Shown in pieces: positions 1 to 13,370 of a stretch of DNA of 64,000 nucleotides; the stretch's first letter is position 1, and every line of letters begins with the position of its first letter. Origin of the DNA: Sinimarinibacterium flocculans. GTDB taxonomy: Bacteria; Pseudomonadota; Gammaproteobacteria; Nevskiales; Nevskiaceae. A program made the translations under genes and the position numbers. The DNA lies in the NCBI RefSeq assembly GCF_003201205.1, contig NZ_QICN01000009.1, positions 1 to 64,000 on the forward strand, read 5' to 3'. The notes beneath the pieces are model-generated. The model was not told the DNA's origin, ran no database searches, and saw nothing but the letters and a program-made list of their open reading frames with translations.

Positions 1-73
1 ACTTCAACGCACTGCCAGCACAGCTGGCGGCATAACCCGGCAGAGCATCACTTATAAATCCGGGAAAGCTGTC

Positions 74-1579
74 TCACGAAGCGGGTCCACTTCTGCTGAA
101 CGCTGGTTCAGGACGCTGCAGTGGGGTAGTGCAGACGAAGCCGACGCCGGTTTCGATCGGCTCGACACAGTCGGCCAATTGGGCTTCCTCTGCGATTTCG
201 CGAGCGAACTGTGCAATGTGGATGCGCAGCCGGTCAGGCGAATCCAGGCTGGGTTCGATGTACCAGACGTCAGTGATCGGAAACAGGCCGCCAGCTTGAA
301 CAGGTATGGCACGGAGCGCGTTGTCTGCGAAGTCCGGCAACGATTCTCCAACATGCTCCGCGACCAGCTGCTGGATGGCCTGCAGCCGATCAGTGCTGGC
401 TGCTGGCGAGACGACATGGCCCCGCAAACGGTGGTCTTTGTCGTGATCGTGGGCCGAAGCTGTTGTTATGGATGGAGCAGTGAGGGTAGTCGCGGACGTA
501 GTCGGTTTGCGAGTCTGCTCAGCAGGAAGAGGCGTCCATTCCGTTGCGTGCGCGGGGCCAGTCCCGATGGTAGCTGGATGCAACGGGGTAGCATCTTTCA
601 GATCCAATGGGATGGGGTTGGTAGCGCCACTCCCCGGTGCAGCATTGGACGTCGGGATTTCGGCTGGCGTCTGCGGCGGGCTGGTGACTACGCGCTGGCG
701 ATGTTCGATGTTGTCGATATCCAGTTCGAGCGTGTTGTAGTCGGCGTCCAACAGTTCTGACATCTGGCCAATCAGCTCATCCTGGACACGTCTGATGGAG
801 AATGTTTCGGGTTGAGCATCGAACGAGGCGAGGGTGTCGTGGAACAGCGTTTCGAAGTCGACGCCGACCTGCTTTCCCTCGGTACGCTTCTCCCATGCGA
901 GTTCGCTGGATTTCCTTAGTACGGAGAGTCGTTCGACTTGGTGTCGGCCGAGGCCGCCGTAGAGTACGCTCGGGATCGCCGGTAGCAGGTAACGCACAGT
1001 GTCCTGCATCCTGCTGATGTGAGATTGCTGGACCGGGTAACCATCGGCTGAGAGACGACGCGACAGCTCGGACTGAGACAAGGACCTTCCGGTTTCCTGC
1101 TCGTACAGCTCACGCGCCTTCTCGACCCCGAGCGCACGCTCGATGAAGGTCAACCCGCCGTGCAGTTCGTTCTCCGCCAGATGGCCTGTCAGCGCGATGA
1201 TCTCTCCGCGTTCGGGCCAGGGCCGGAATAGACAGGGAATACGGAAGAAGCGTGCGTCCTTCGTTTCGGACCAGAGCTCGCGCAGGATAGCCAGGCGCGT
1301 ATTGCCACCGTTGCGGATGATGTAGTGGTCGGCCCCTGGTCTCCGCGTGATCGGTGGCGGTGCGTCTAGGCCGCGTTCGCGGATCGACGCCTTGATATCG
1401 TCGAACAGGGGGTTGCGCGTCAGGCGAGGATCCAGCTCGTATGGGCGTAGTTCATCGAGCGTAACCACCATCGGAGTGTCAGCAATGGGGTCGCTGAGCG
1501 CCTGAGCGATCGGACCTGAGCGGAAGAATCTGCCGGCCATCAGTTTGCCGGCTATGTCCTCGGGTGTAAGGTCAGCCAT
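74..1579 (-). CDS. parB: ParB-family protein of ICE (PFGI-1/ICEclc class)
   Basis: This is a ParB-like DNA-binding protein of about 501 residues. The N-terminal ParB/Sulfiredoxin-like domain (about residues 35-130, with IIRNGGNTRLAIL) is followed by a helix-turn-helix around residues 165-190 (QSELSRRLSADGY). A Pro/Thr-rich linker and a C-terminal domain complete it. It is far longer than chromosomal ParB (about 290 aa), which fits the ParB class found in integrative conjugative elements. I chose the ATG at 1579 (MADLTPEDIAG) because a GGGAGG ribosome site precedes it; an ATG 51 bases upstream lacks one. It overlaps shi by 8 bases and is the last visible gene of a leftward alpA-parA-shi-parB operon. 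Its role in ICE maintenance or transfer control is inferred from the family. Confidence 0.85.
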   Translation of the reverse strand: MADLTPEDIAGKLMAGRFFRSGPIAQALSDPIADTPMVVTLDELRPYELDPRLTRNPLFDDIKASIRERGLDAPPPITRRPGADHYIIRNGGNTRLAILRELWSETKDARFFRIPCLFRPWPERGEIIALTGHLAENELHGGLTFIERALGVEKARELYEQETGRSLSQSELSRRLSADGYPVQQSHISRMQDTVRYLLPAIPSVLYGGLGRHQVERLSVLRKSSELAWEKRTEGKQVGVDFETLFHDTLASFDAQPETFSIRRVQDELIGQMSELLDADYNTLELDIDNIEHRQRVVTSPPQTPAEIPTSNAAPGSGATNPIPLDLKDATPLHPATIGTGPAHATEWTPLPAEQTRKPTTSATTLTAPSITTASAHDHDKDHRLRGHVVSPAASTDRLQAIQQLVAEHVGESLPDFADNALRAIPVQAGGLFPITDVWYIEPSLDSPDRLRIHIAQFAREIAEEAQLADCVEPIETGVGFVCTTPLQRPEPAFSRSGPAS

Positions 1580-1808
1580 CCGGCCCTCCCGTGCGCTTTC
1601 TTCCTGCTCGCCGCAACTGCGCCTTGGCATTCAAGCTGGCGTGATGATCGCTTGCCGTTGAACTGGTGAAAATCGGCGGCAGGCCGGGCTTGGCGAACTT
1701 CAGGTGCCCTCCTCGCGTACGGCTGACTTTACAGCCATCGCACAAGGCAAACTCGATCAGCGGCAGCAGCCGCTTGTGGCCACGGTACAGCTCATGGGAG
1801 ATCGACAT
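1572..1808 (-). CDS. shi: Shi-like small protein between parA and parB of the ICE
   Basis: A 78-residue basic protein beginning MSISHELYRGHKRLLPLIEF. It lies exactly where ICEclc carries shi, between parA and parB. In ICEclc, ParA together with Shi arrests division of the transfer-competent host subpopulation (established for that element). Position, size and operon order support the name; I recognise no catalytic motif. The CDGC pair and following basic residues resemble small double-stranded-RNA-binding or HicA-like folds, but that is only an impression. The ATG at 1808 is set by a GGAGG site 6 bases upstream, and it starts inside the end of parA (17-base overlap), which implies translational coupling. 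Confidence 0.65.
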   Translation of the reverse strand: MSISHELYRGHKRLLPLIEFALCDGCKVSRTRGGHLKFAKPGLPPIFTSSTASDHHASLNAKAQLRRAGRKRTGGPDG

Positions 1809-2658
1809 TGATCCGCCTCCAGCCAGAGGCCTTGCCGGTGACGTGGGCAAGCTGTTCCCGCCATTCGGGGCAGAGTTCGATGGCGAGATCGCGCACGATT
1901 TCCAGCGCAGACGGTGCCTGCCGACCCGTTGGGCGCCGATGTTCGACCCGATGGGCTGGCAGGCCCTGTGTCGCCGCTCGTGGAAAAGCCTCGATCGCGG
2001 GAACCTCGCAACTCAACACCTGAACCTGGGCGTGGTCACGGAAGATCAGGCGCAGCGTTTTCTGGATCAGTCGGGCGTTGGAGGAGATGGCGGGCACACG
2101 ATTAATCAGCAGGTGCAGTGGCGGCGGCTGGATGCCCAGTTGCCGGTAGGGCGCGATGTCGTCTACAAGCTGCAGTGTGCCGCGCCGCAGCTCGCGGGCG
2201 GCCAAGATCTCCGGAGTGATCGGCGATACGGCCTGATCAGAAGCAAGGATGGCCATCTCCAGCAGCACGCTGCGAGCCCCCTGAGTGTCGATTAGCACCA
2301 GGTCGTAGTGCGGCCGAAAGATGGACAACAGGTTGCGGAGCCGGAGACGTCCGTCTGCAGCGTGCAGCAGCAGTGTTCCCAGTTGCCGGTGCTCGTCGTT
2401 GGACAAGACGACGTCGAGGCCGTCGACGACCGTGTGCGAGGCCAGCCGCGACAAGTCGGATTCGTTGAAGGCCAACAGCTCGTAGATGCCACCAGCGGCA
2501 CGGTCGGCAATCTCGTAGTACGACGACAGCGTTGGCTGCGTATCCAGGTCTAGCAGCAGCACGCGTAGACCCGCGTCGGCGATGAAACCGCCCAGGTTGG
2601 TGGCAATGGTTGTTTTACCGACGCCTCCCTTGGTCGAAATGACGGAAATGACTTGCAT
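1792..2658 (-). CDS. parA: ParA-family ATPase of ICE
   Basis: A 288-residue ParA/Soj-type P-loop ATPase. The deviant Walker A motif KGGVGKTT sits at residues 10-17, the A' segment with LLLDLDTQPT at about 35-44, and a Walker B-like LVLIDTQG near residue 120. There is no N-terminal DNA-binding extension, so this is the short type. In ICEclc-like elements the homologue lies next to the att end and acts with Shi to halt division of donor cells; in PAPI-1/pKLC102-like elements Soj is needed for element maintenance. The gene follows alpA by 30 bases and overlaps shi, so the four genes form one leftward operon. Confidence 0.88.
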   Translation of the reverse strand: MQVISVISTKGGVGKTTIATNLGGFIADAGLRVLLLDLDTQPTLSSYYEIADRAAGGIYELLAFNESDLSRLASHTVVDGLDVVLSNDEHRQLGTLLLHAADGRLRLRNLLSIFRPHYDLVLIDTQGARSVLLEMAILASDQAVSPITPEILAARELRRGTLQLVDDIAPYRQLGIQPPPLHLLINRVPAISSNARLIQKTLRLIFRDHAQVQVLSCEVPAIEAFPRAATQGLPAHRVEHRRPTGRQAPSALEIVRDLAIELCPEWREQLAHVTGKASGWRRINVDLP

Positions 2659-2688
2659 GGCTCGCTCCTTCTTCGTGGTGGAGCGGTG

Positions 2689-2901
2689 TTAAGCACGCTC
2701 TTTGAGGCGCTCGGTGATCCAGTGGTCGACCTCGGCGGAGTCCCAGCCGACGGCACGCACGCCGAGGCGAAGTGCCTTGGGGAACCTGCCCTGCTGCATG
2801 AGGTTGTAGATATGTGCGCGTTTGAAACCCGTCTTGGCTTCGACTTCGGCGCGCCGTAGGATGCGTCGCTCAGTAGCGGAAACGGAATGCTGATTGGACA
2901 T
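2689..2901 (-). CDS. alpA: AlpA-family excisionase/transcription regulator of ICE
   Basis: A 70-residue winged-helix/MerR-like protein of the AlpA (CP4-57 regulatory) family. It contains the typical ERRILRRAEVEAKTGFKRA segment, in which the helix-turn-helix recognises DNA, and ends with a basic WITERLKERA helix. AlpA proteins control integrase or transfer-module expression in prophages and ICEs; in ICEclc, alpA heads the alpA-parA-shi-parB operon, as here. The ATG at 2901 was preferred over an in-frame ATG at 2982 because AGGAG precedes it at correct spacing. It is the rightmost recognisable ICE gene in the window. Confidence 0.8.
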   Translation of the reverse strand: MSNQHSVSATERRILRRAEVEAKTGFKRAHIYNLMQQGRFPKALRLGVRAVGWDSAEVDHWITERLKERA

Positions 2902-3525
2902 GATGGTCACTCCTGGATGCTCGGCAGCGCTCGTAGAGGGGCGTGTAGTAGATGAGCGTTGCCGCGGGAGCGCATTGAACAATCCGGCCGACCACTTGCC
3001 GGATTTATAGGATTGCCATCAGGTTGATCTGAGTCGATGTAGGTCGGTCCGCGGCATTGCGGTACCGGTGCGCAGAGAAACCGCGTAGAAGGGAAGCGGT
3101 CCGGCGAGGCGAGAGCTTCGTTGGAGACCTCACGTGTCATCGAGTCTGAGTCGTCGCTATTGCTACTTACTTCCGCATCCATGCGCATACTCTCCAGTGG
3201 CGATTTCATCCCGGAAGTGCATATCCTTATGCTTCAGCGGATTGTGTCGCCTATTGTCAAGCTATAAATGGATGCGTTTACTTGAATTGTTAAAATAAAA
3301 CTCCATGAGAAGCTGAAAAATGGTTTCCAATGCTATTTAGTTTTTCCGATTAATGCGGCTAAAAGCTTATGAAAAATTTTTAAACAATAGATGCTTAAAC
3401 TAATAAATAAAAAACTGGCAATAATTATCATAAAAATCCGGCAGACTTCTTATCGATCCCCTTGGGTCTGAATCCATCGCGTCTTCGCGATGGATTCAGA
3501 GACGCCGAAATGGCGGAATTGATCT
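2902..3525. other. AT-rich intergenic spacer between ICE module and Calvin operon
   Basis: About 620 bases with no convincing gene. The part from about 3200 to 3460 is strikingly AT-rich compared with the GC-rich surroundings, and should contain the alpA promoter on the minus strand. A 100-codon minus-strand reading frame (2907-3209) has no good ribosome site and no recognisable domain; I do not call it. No tRNA gene or tRNA 3' end, the usual att target of this ICE class, is visible here. A perfect hairpin lies at 3468-3499. Confidence 0.6.
3468..3499. terminator. Perfect 14-bp hairpin downstream of pyk
   Basis: CTGAATCCATCGCG, a four-base TCTT loop, then its exact complement. It starts 27 bases beyond the pyk stop codon, where a terminator for the 13-gene minus-strand operon is expected. 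No clear T-run follows the stem in either direction, so it could instead be an RNA 3'-end protection element or a recombination-related dyad at the ICE boundary. Confidence 0.5.
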
Positions 3526-4953
3526 TCATCCGTCAAGAATCTTCATCGTGTTGGTGCCCCCCGGTGACGAAAGGTCGCCATGCGTGACGAGGACGCGCTG
3601 ACCGGACTGCAGTCGTCCGAGGCGACGCAACTGATCCACTGCCGCCTGTGACGGGCGCAGCGATCCGTCCCGCGGCGGATCGAAGGCCAGCGGGCAGACG
3701 CCTCGGCACAGGGTCATGCGGCGCCGCGTCCGTTCATGCGGCGTCAGTGCGAAAATCGGAATGCGGGTATCGCCGCGCGACATCAGCAATGCGGTGTGCC
3801 CGGACTCGGTGATCGCAATGATGGCGGCTGCCTGCATGTGCGTTGCCGTCCATGCCGCGGCGCGGGCGATCGCCTCGTCGCTGCGGTGGAAGTGATGCGC
3901 ATCGGCAAGGCGCGCGCCGCCGGCCGGCGTGGGCGGCGCGCTGCGCTCCGCGCCGGTGCAGACGCGGGACACCGCTTCGATGACCTTGACCGGATGGCGT
4001 CCCGTCGCGGTCTCGGCGGACAGCATCACCGCGTCCGTCCCGTCCATGACCGCATTGGCCACGTCCAGCACCTCCGCGCGCGTCGGCGCCGGGTGCTGGA
4101 TCATCGACTCCATCATCTGCGTCGCGGTGATGACCATGCGGTTCTGCTCGCGCGCGGCGGCGATGATGCGCTTCTGCCAGCCGGGCAGTTCGGCGTCGCC
4201 GATCTCCACACCGAGATCGCCGCGTGCGACCATCACCGCGTCGCTGGCCTCGATGATCGAGGGCAGCGCGGCCAGCGCTTCGCTGCGCTCGATCTTGGCG
4301 ACGATGGCCATGCGTCCGCCGGCGGCCTCGATATGGCGCCGGACTTCGTGCAGGTCGTCGGCGCTGCGCGGGAACGAGACCGCGAGAAAATCGGCATCCA
4401 TGCGCACGGCATGGCGGATGTCGGCGAGATCCTTGTCCGTCAGTGCGGGCGCGGACAGGCCGCCGCCGAGCTTGTTGATGCCCTTGTTGCTGGACAGCCG
4501 GCCGCCACTGAGCACGCGGGTCTGGATGCGCGTGCCATCGACGCGTTCCACACGCAGGGTGATCGCACCATCGTCGAGCAGCAGCGTGTCGTCGCGCTCG
4601 ACATCGCCGGGCAGTCCGGCATAGGCGCAGCCGACGATGGAGGCCGTGCCGGACTGTGCGTCGTACGCCGGATCGAGTGCGAAGGACGTGCCGTCCGCGA
4701 GGTCTACCGCGCCGTCGGCAAAGCCGGCGATGCGGATCTTCGGTCCCTGCAGGTCGCAGAGAATGCCGATGTCGCGTCCGATCTCTGCCGCGGCGGCACG
4801 TACCGCGCCTGCACGGCGATGGTGGTCGTCGGCGTGGCCGTGCGAGAAGTTCAGGCGCACGACATCGACGCCGGCGAGCAGCATGCGCCGCAGGACGGCG
4901 GGGTCGTCACTAGCCGGTCCCAGCGTGGCGACGATCTTGGTCTGGCGGGTCAT
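3526..4953 (-). CDS. pyk: Pyruvate kinase
   Basis: Converts phosphoenolpyruvate and ADP to pyruvate and ATP. The 475-residue protein has the family start [15 protein letters not shown], the metal/substrate loop [12 protein letters not shown] and the downstream [15 protein letters not shown] segment, followed by the C-terminal allosteric domain. The length is normal for a bacterial type II enzyme. Its ATG overlaps the pgk stop by 4 bases (ATGA), so it is the last gene of the cbb operon. Some autotrophic proteobacteria place pyk with gap and pgk at the end of cbb operons, linking fixed 3-phosphoglycerate to central metabolism. A long open frame upstream on the same strand is a shadow of pgk. 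Confidence 0.95.
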   Translation of the reverse strand: MTRQTKIVATLGPASDDPAVLRRMLLAGVDVVRLNFSHGHADDHHRRAGAVRAAAAEIGRDIGILCDLQGPKIRIAGFADGAVDLADGTSFALDPAYDAQSGTASIVGCAYAGLPGDVERDDTLLLDDGAITLRVERVDGTRIQTRVLSGGRLSSNKGINKLGGGLSAPALTDKDLADIRHAVRMDADFLAVSFPRSADDLHEVRRHIEAAGGRMAIVAKIERSEALAALPSIIEASDAVMVARGDLGVEIGDAELPGWQKRIIAAAREQNRMVITATQMMESMIQHPAPTRAEVLDVANAVMDGTDAVMLSAETATGRHPVKVIEAVSRVCTGAERSAPPTPAGGARLADAHHFHRSDEAIARAAAWTATHMQAAAIIAITESGHTALLMSRGDTRIPIFALTPHERTRRRMTLCRGVCPLAFDPPRDGSLRPSQAAVDQLRRLGRLQSGQRVLVTHGDLSSPGGTNTMKILDG

Positions 4954-6128
4954 GCGGCGGCGCGGTGCTGGAGGATGTCCACGGCCGGCAGCGTCCTGCC
5001 TTCGAGGAATTCGAGGAAGGCGCCGCCGCCGGTGGAGATGTAGCCGATACGGCTGCCGACGCCGAACGTGTCGATGGCGGCGAGGGTATCGCCGCCGCCG
5101 GCCAGGGAGTAGGCGGGACTTCCGGCGATGGCCTGCGCCAGCGCGCGCGTCCCGTGGGCAAAGCTGTCGAACTCGAACACCCCGACGGGCCCGTTCCAGA
5201 CGATGGTGCCGCAGTCCCTGAGTCTGGCTGCGAGCATGGCGGCGGTCTTCGGGCCGATGTCGAGGATCATTTCGTCGGCTTCGACTTCGTCGACCTTGCG
5301 CGTTTCCGCGTGCGCCTCGGCTGAGAATTCCGGCGCCACGACCACGTCGACCGGCAGCGGGATGTCGCCGCCGCGCGCACGGATCTTGTCGAGGATGTTG
5401 CGCGCCGTATCGAGCATGTCCTTCTCGTAGAGCGACTTGCCGACCGGCTTGCCGGTCGCGGCAAGGAAGGTGTTGGCGATGCCGCCGCCGACGATCAGCA
5501 GGTCGGCGACGTCGGCGAGGTTGTTCAGCAGATCGAGCTTGGTCGAGACCTTGCTGCCGCCGACGATGACGGCCAGCGGCTTCTTCGGCGTCGCCAGCGC
5601 CTTGCCCAGCGCATCCAGTTCCGCCGCGAGCAGCGGGCCGGCGCAGGCCACCGGCGCGTACTTGCCGACACCATGGGTGGTGCACTCGGCACGGTGCGCG
5701 GTGCCGAAGGCGTCCATCACGTAGACGTCGCACAGCGCCGCCATCTTCTTCGCCAGCGCCTCGTCGTCTTCCTTCTCACCCTTGAGAAAGCGGGTGTTTT
5801 CACCGAGGGCGATCTGGCCCGGTTCGAGCTGCACGCCATCGATCCAGTTGCTGATCAGCGGCACGGTCTGGCCCAGGTGCTCGCACAGCCAGCCGGCGAC
5901 CGGCGTCAGCGAGTGGCCGGGATCGAACTTGCCGGCCTTGGGCCGGCCCAGGTGCGAGACGACCAGCACCGACGCGCCCTTTTCCAATGCGAGCTTGAGC
6001 GTCGGCAGCGACGCGCGCAGGCGCGCATCCGAGGTGATGCGGCCGCCCGCGATCGGCACGTTCAGGTCCTGCCGGATCAACACGCGCTTGCCGGCGAGGT
6101 CGAGGTCGGACATGCGGAGGATGCTCAC
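4950..6128 (-). CDS. pgk: Phosphoglycerate kinase
   Basis: Phosphorylates 3-phosphoglycerate, the RuBisCO product, to 1,3-bisphosphoglycerate in the Calvin cycle. The 392-residue protein shows the substrate-binding LIRQDLNVP start, HLGRPKAG and the C-terminal GGGDTLAAI nucleotide loop. I chose the GTG at 6128 because the product then begins (V/M)[15 protein letters not shown], matching the usual proteobacterial N-terminus, and a GGAG lies 9 bases upstream; an internal ATG at 6113 is the alternative. It is separated from gap by a 131-base spacer holding a palindromic repeat, the longest intercistronic gap in the operon. Confidence 0.95.
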   Translation of the reverse strand: MSILRMSDLDLAGKRVLIRQDLNVPIAGGRITSDARLRASLPTLKLALEKGASVLVVSHLGRPKAGKFDPGHSLTPVAGWLCEHLGQTVPLISNWIDGVQLEPGQIALGENTRFLKGEKEDDEALAKKMAALCDVYVMDAFGTAHRAECTTHGVGKYAPVACAGPLLAAELDALGKALATPKKPLAVIVGGSKVSTKLDLLNNLADVADLLIVGGGIANTFLAATGKPVGKSLYEKDMLDTARNILDKIRARGGDIPLPVDVVVAPEFSAEAHAETRKVDEVEADEMILDIGPKTAAMLAARLRDCGTIVWNGPVGVFEFDSFAHGTRALAQAIAGSPAYSLAGGGDTLAAIDTFGVGSRIGYISTGGGAFLEFLEGRTLPAVDILQHRAAA

Positions 6129-6140
6129 GGTCGTTCGCTC

Positions 6141-6248
6141 CGGGAATCGAGAATGGGGAATCGGGAATCGTTGCAGCAAAGGTACGGCGAAAGCGGAGAC
6201 CGGCAGGGGATCGGCATCGCCTTTACGATTCCCGATTCCCCACTCCCG
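6141..6248. repeat. REP-like palindromic repeat between gap and pgk
   Basis: The left arm (6148-6170) and right arm (6226-6248) carry gggaatcgggaatcg-type sequence in opposite orientations and pair at 21 of 23 positions, leaving a roughly 55-base loop. Repeats of this kind are common in intergenic regions of Xanthomonadales. It lies between gap and pgk in the cbb operon and may affect transcript processing. Confidence 0.7.
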
Positions 6249-6259
6249 TGGCGTTCGCG

Positions 6260-8674
<2,415 letters not shown>

Positions 8675-8678
<4 letters not shown>

Positions 8679-9334
8679 CGCACCCCCGCGCGCAGTGCTG
8701 AGATGTTGTCTGCATAGGCGTCGCGGCCGTTGCGGAACGCCGCGGAGCCGGCGACGAGCACGTCGGCACCCGCGGCGACGACGGCGCCGATGTTCTGCGG
8801 GCCGACGCCGCCGTCCACCTGCAGGCGGATGTCACGGTCGCCGATCAGGCGGCGCACGGCGGCGATCTTGTGAAGCGTTGCCGGGATGAAGGACTGGCCG
8901 CCGAAGCCGGGGTTCACCGACATCAGCAGCACGAGGTCGATGTCGTCCAGCAACGGTTCGACGGCTGCGGCCGGTGTGCCGGGGTTGAGCACGAGTCCGG
9001 CCTTCCGGCCGAGCGCGCGGATGGTCTGCAGGCTGCGGTGGACGTGCGGGCCTGCCTCGGTGTGGACGGAAATCCAGTCGGCGCCCGCCTTGGCGAAGGC
9101 TTCGATCCAGGGGTCGACCGGCGCGACCATCAGGTGCACGTCGAAAGGCTTCGCGCTGTGCGGGCGCAGCGCGCGCACGACGTCGGGACCGATCGTCAGG
9201 TTCGGCACGAAGTGGCCGTCCATCACGTCGACGTGAATCCAGTCGGCGCCGGCGGCGTCGATGTCGCGCACTTCCTCGCCGAGGCGCGAGAAGTCCGCGG
9301 ACAGGATCGACGGGGCGATCAGGACGCCGCTCAT
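8675..9334 (-). CDS. rpe: Ribulose-phosphate 3-epimerase
   Basis: Interconverts xylulose 5-phosphate and ribulose 5-phosphate in the regeneration phase of the Calvin cycle (CbbE). The 219-residue TIM-barrel protein shows [10 protein letters not shown] near the start, the metal-binding [24 protein letters not shown], and [10 protein letters not shown]. The length is standard. The start overlaps the cbbX stop by 4 bases (ATGA), so translation is probably coupled to the activase gene. Confidence 0.95.
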
Positions 9335-10227
9335 GCGGGCGAGCCTTCCGCCGCGGCGAATACGCGGCTGGCGAGAATGTCCGGCGCTTCCAGCGTCATC
9401 AACCGGTCGGCGTCGAGCGGCATGCCGGATTCGAACAGGCGGTTGGCCTGACGCAGACGCGCGCGGTCGAGTGCGTTGCGCACCGAACGCGCATTGGCGA
9501 AGTGCGGCTGGCGGCGGCGCGCGACGAGGTAATCGGAGAACGCCTTGCGCGCCTCGTCGCTGAAGCGGTAGTTCTGTGCGCCGAGCAGTACGTCGGCGAT
9601 GTCCAGCAGTTCCTCGTCCGCGTAGTCCGGAAAGTCCACGTGATGCGCGATGCGCGAGTGGAAGCCCGGATTGGCCTTGAAGAACGTGTCCATGCGGTCG
9701 GCGTAGCCGGCGAGGATCACGACGAGGTCGTCGCGCTGGTTCTCCATCACCTGCAGCAGGATCTCGATCGCCTCCTGGCCGTAGTCGCGCTCGTTCTCGG
9801 GGCGATACAGATAGTAGGCCTCGTCGATGAACAGCACGCCGCCCATCGCCTTCTTCAGCACCTCGCGCGTCTTCGGCGCGGTGTGACCGATGTACTGGCC
9901 GACGAGATCGTCGCGCGTTACGGATACCAGATGGCCCTTGCGGATGTGGCCGAGGCGGTGCAGCAGGTTGGCCATGCGCAGCGCCACGGTGGTCTTGCCG
10001 GTGCCGGGGTTGCCGGTAAAGCTCATGTGCAGGGTCGGCGGCTGCGTCGCCAGACCGAGGCGCTGGCGCACGCGGTCGACCAGCAGCAGGGCGGCGATCT
10101 CGCGGATGCGCGTCTTGACCGGCTTCAGGCCGACGAGCTCGCGGTCGAGCTCGTCGAGCACTTCGCCGATGCCGGTCTCGGCGAACTCGCGTTGCAGGTC
10201 GACGGTGGTATCGGTGGTGTCGGTCAT
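9331..10227 (-). CDS. cbbX: CbbX, red-type RuBisCO activase (AAA+)
   Basis: A 298-residue AAA+ ATPase that remodels inhibited red-type RuBisCO by pulling on the C-terminus of the large subunit (established for Rhodobacter CbbX). The Walker [10 protein letters not shown] is at residues 72-80, Walker B is [10 protein letters not shown], and the pore-loop region has [26 protein letters not shown]-like sensor segment lies near residue 250. It follows cbbS after a 64-base spacer with a strong hairpin. The pairing with the form IC-like cbbLS is consistent, since green-type enzymes use CbbQ/CbbO instead. Confidence 0.95.
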   Translation of the reverse strand: MTDTTDTTVDLQREFAETGIGEVLDELDRELVGLKPVKTRIREIAALLLVDRVRQRLGLATQPPTLHMSFTGNPGTGKTTVALRMANLLHRLGHIRKGHLVSVTRDDLVGQYIGHTAPKTREVLKKAMGGVLFIDEAYYLYRPENERDYGQEAIEILLQVMENQRDDLVVILAGYADRMDTFFKANPGFHSRIAHHVDFPDYADEELLDIADVLLGAQNYRFSDEARKAFSDYLVARRRQPHFANARSVRNALDRARLRQANRLFESGMPLDADRLMTLEAPDILASRVFAAAEGSPA

Positions 10228-10242
10228 GGTGGTCTCGATGCG

Positions 10243-10272
10243 GTCCCCTCTCCCCGCGAAGGAAGAGGGGAC
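10243..10272 (-). promoter_or_regulatory. Intercistronic hairpin between cbbS and cbbX
   Basis: A perfect 9-bp stem (GTCCCCTCT and AGAGGGGAC) with a 12-base loop sits in the only substantial gap between RuBisCO and its activase gene. There is no T-run, so partial termination or protection of the upstream cbbLS message from 3' decay is more likely than full termination. This would let RuBisCO be made in excess of CbbX. The sequence also resembles the palindromic repeat inside nuoK. Confidence 0.5.
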
Positions 10273-10291
10273 GTGGGAACGGCTGCGCGGA

Positions 10292-10729
10292 TCAACTGTA
10301 CCGCTCGCCCTCCGGCTTCTGCGCCGCGTACGAGCGCGTCGTGTAGGCGATGCGGCGGCCGGCCAGCTCCTGGCGCTCCAGCTTGAAGCCGGGCTCGTCG
10401 TCCGGACGGTTGACGATGAACGACATGCGCAGCGACTCGACGCCGCGCGTGCTGTCGAACGCGGTCACGCGCACGTAGTGGTTAGGAAAGGTCTTGCGGC
10501 AGTTGTTGATCTCCATCAGCACGCCGGCGGCGTCGGCGAGATCGAACATCGGCATGCCGTACATTTCCCAGTAGGTGTTGCGCGGATGCGGATCGTCGGT
10601 GTACTCGACGCCCAGCGCCCAGCCGTGATCGAGCGCGTACTGCACCTGCGCCTTGATCTGCTCGTCGGTCAGGTCGGGCAGGAACGAGAACTGGCCCTGA
10701 GTGAGGCGGTTGCCGTAGTTGGTCATCAT
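10292..10729 (-). CDS. cbbS: RuBisCO small subunit, red type
   Basis: A 145-residue small subunit of form I RuBisCO. It has the [20 protein letters not shown] start and the [11 protein letters not shown] core, with the long C-terminal segment (after about residue 110) that forms the beta-hairpin extension of red-type enzymes. Two ATGs are adjacent; I chose 10729 because AGGAG lies 8 bases upstream. It follows cbbL by 11 bases and must form the L8S8 holoenzyme with it. Confidence 0.95.
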   Translation of the reverse strand: MMTNYGNRLTQGQFSFLPDLTDEQIKAQVQYALDHGWALGVEYTDDPHPRNTYWEMYGMPMFDLADAAGVLMEINNCRKTFPNHYVRVTAFDSTRGVESLRMSFIVNRPDDEPGFKLERQELAGRRIAYTTRSYAAQKPEGERYS

Positions 10730-10740
10730 CGTCGTATCTC

Positions 10741-13336
<2,596 letters not shown>

Positions 13337-13370
13337 CGAAAGGTCTCCTGATCGTTGTGTGACGCGTGGC

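Noticed and set aside
2907-3209. 100-codon minus-strand frame upstream of alpA
   Set aside because: No ribosome site, no domain, and it occupies the region expected to hold the alpA promoter.
3736-5043. 435-codon plus-strand frame over pyk
   Set aside because: Shadow of pyk on the opposite strand; low-complexity Arg/Ala/His-rich composition.
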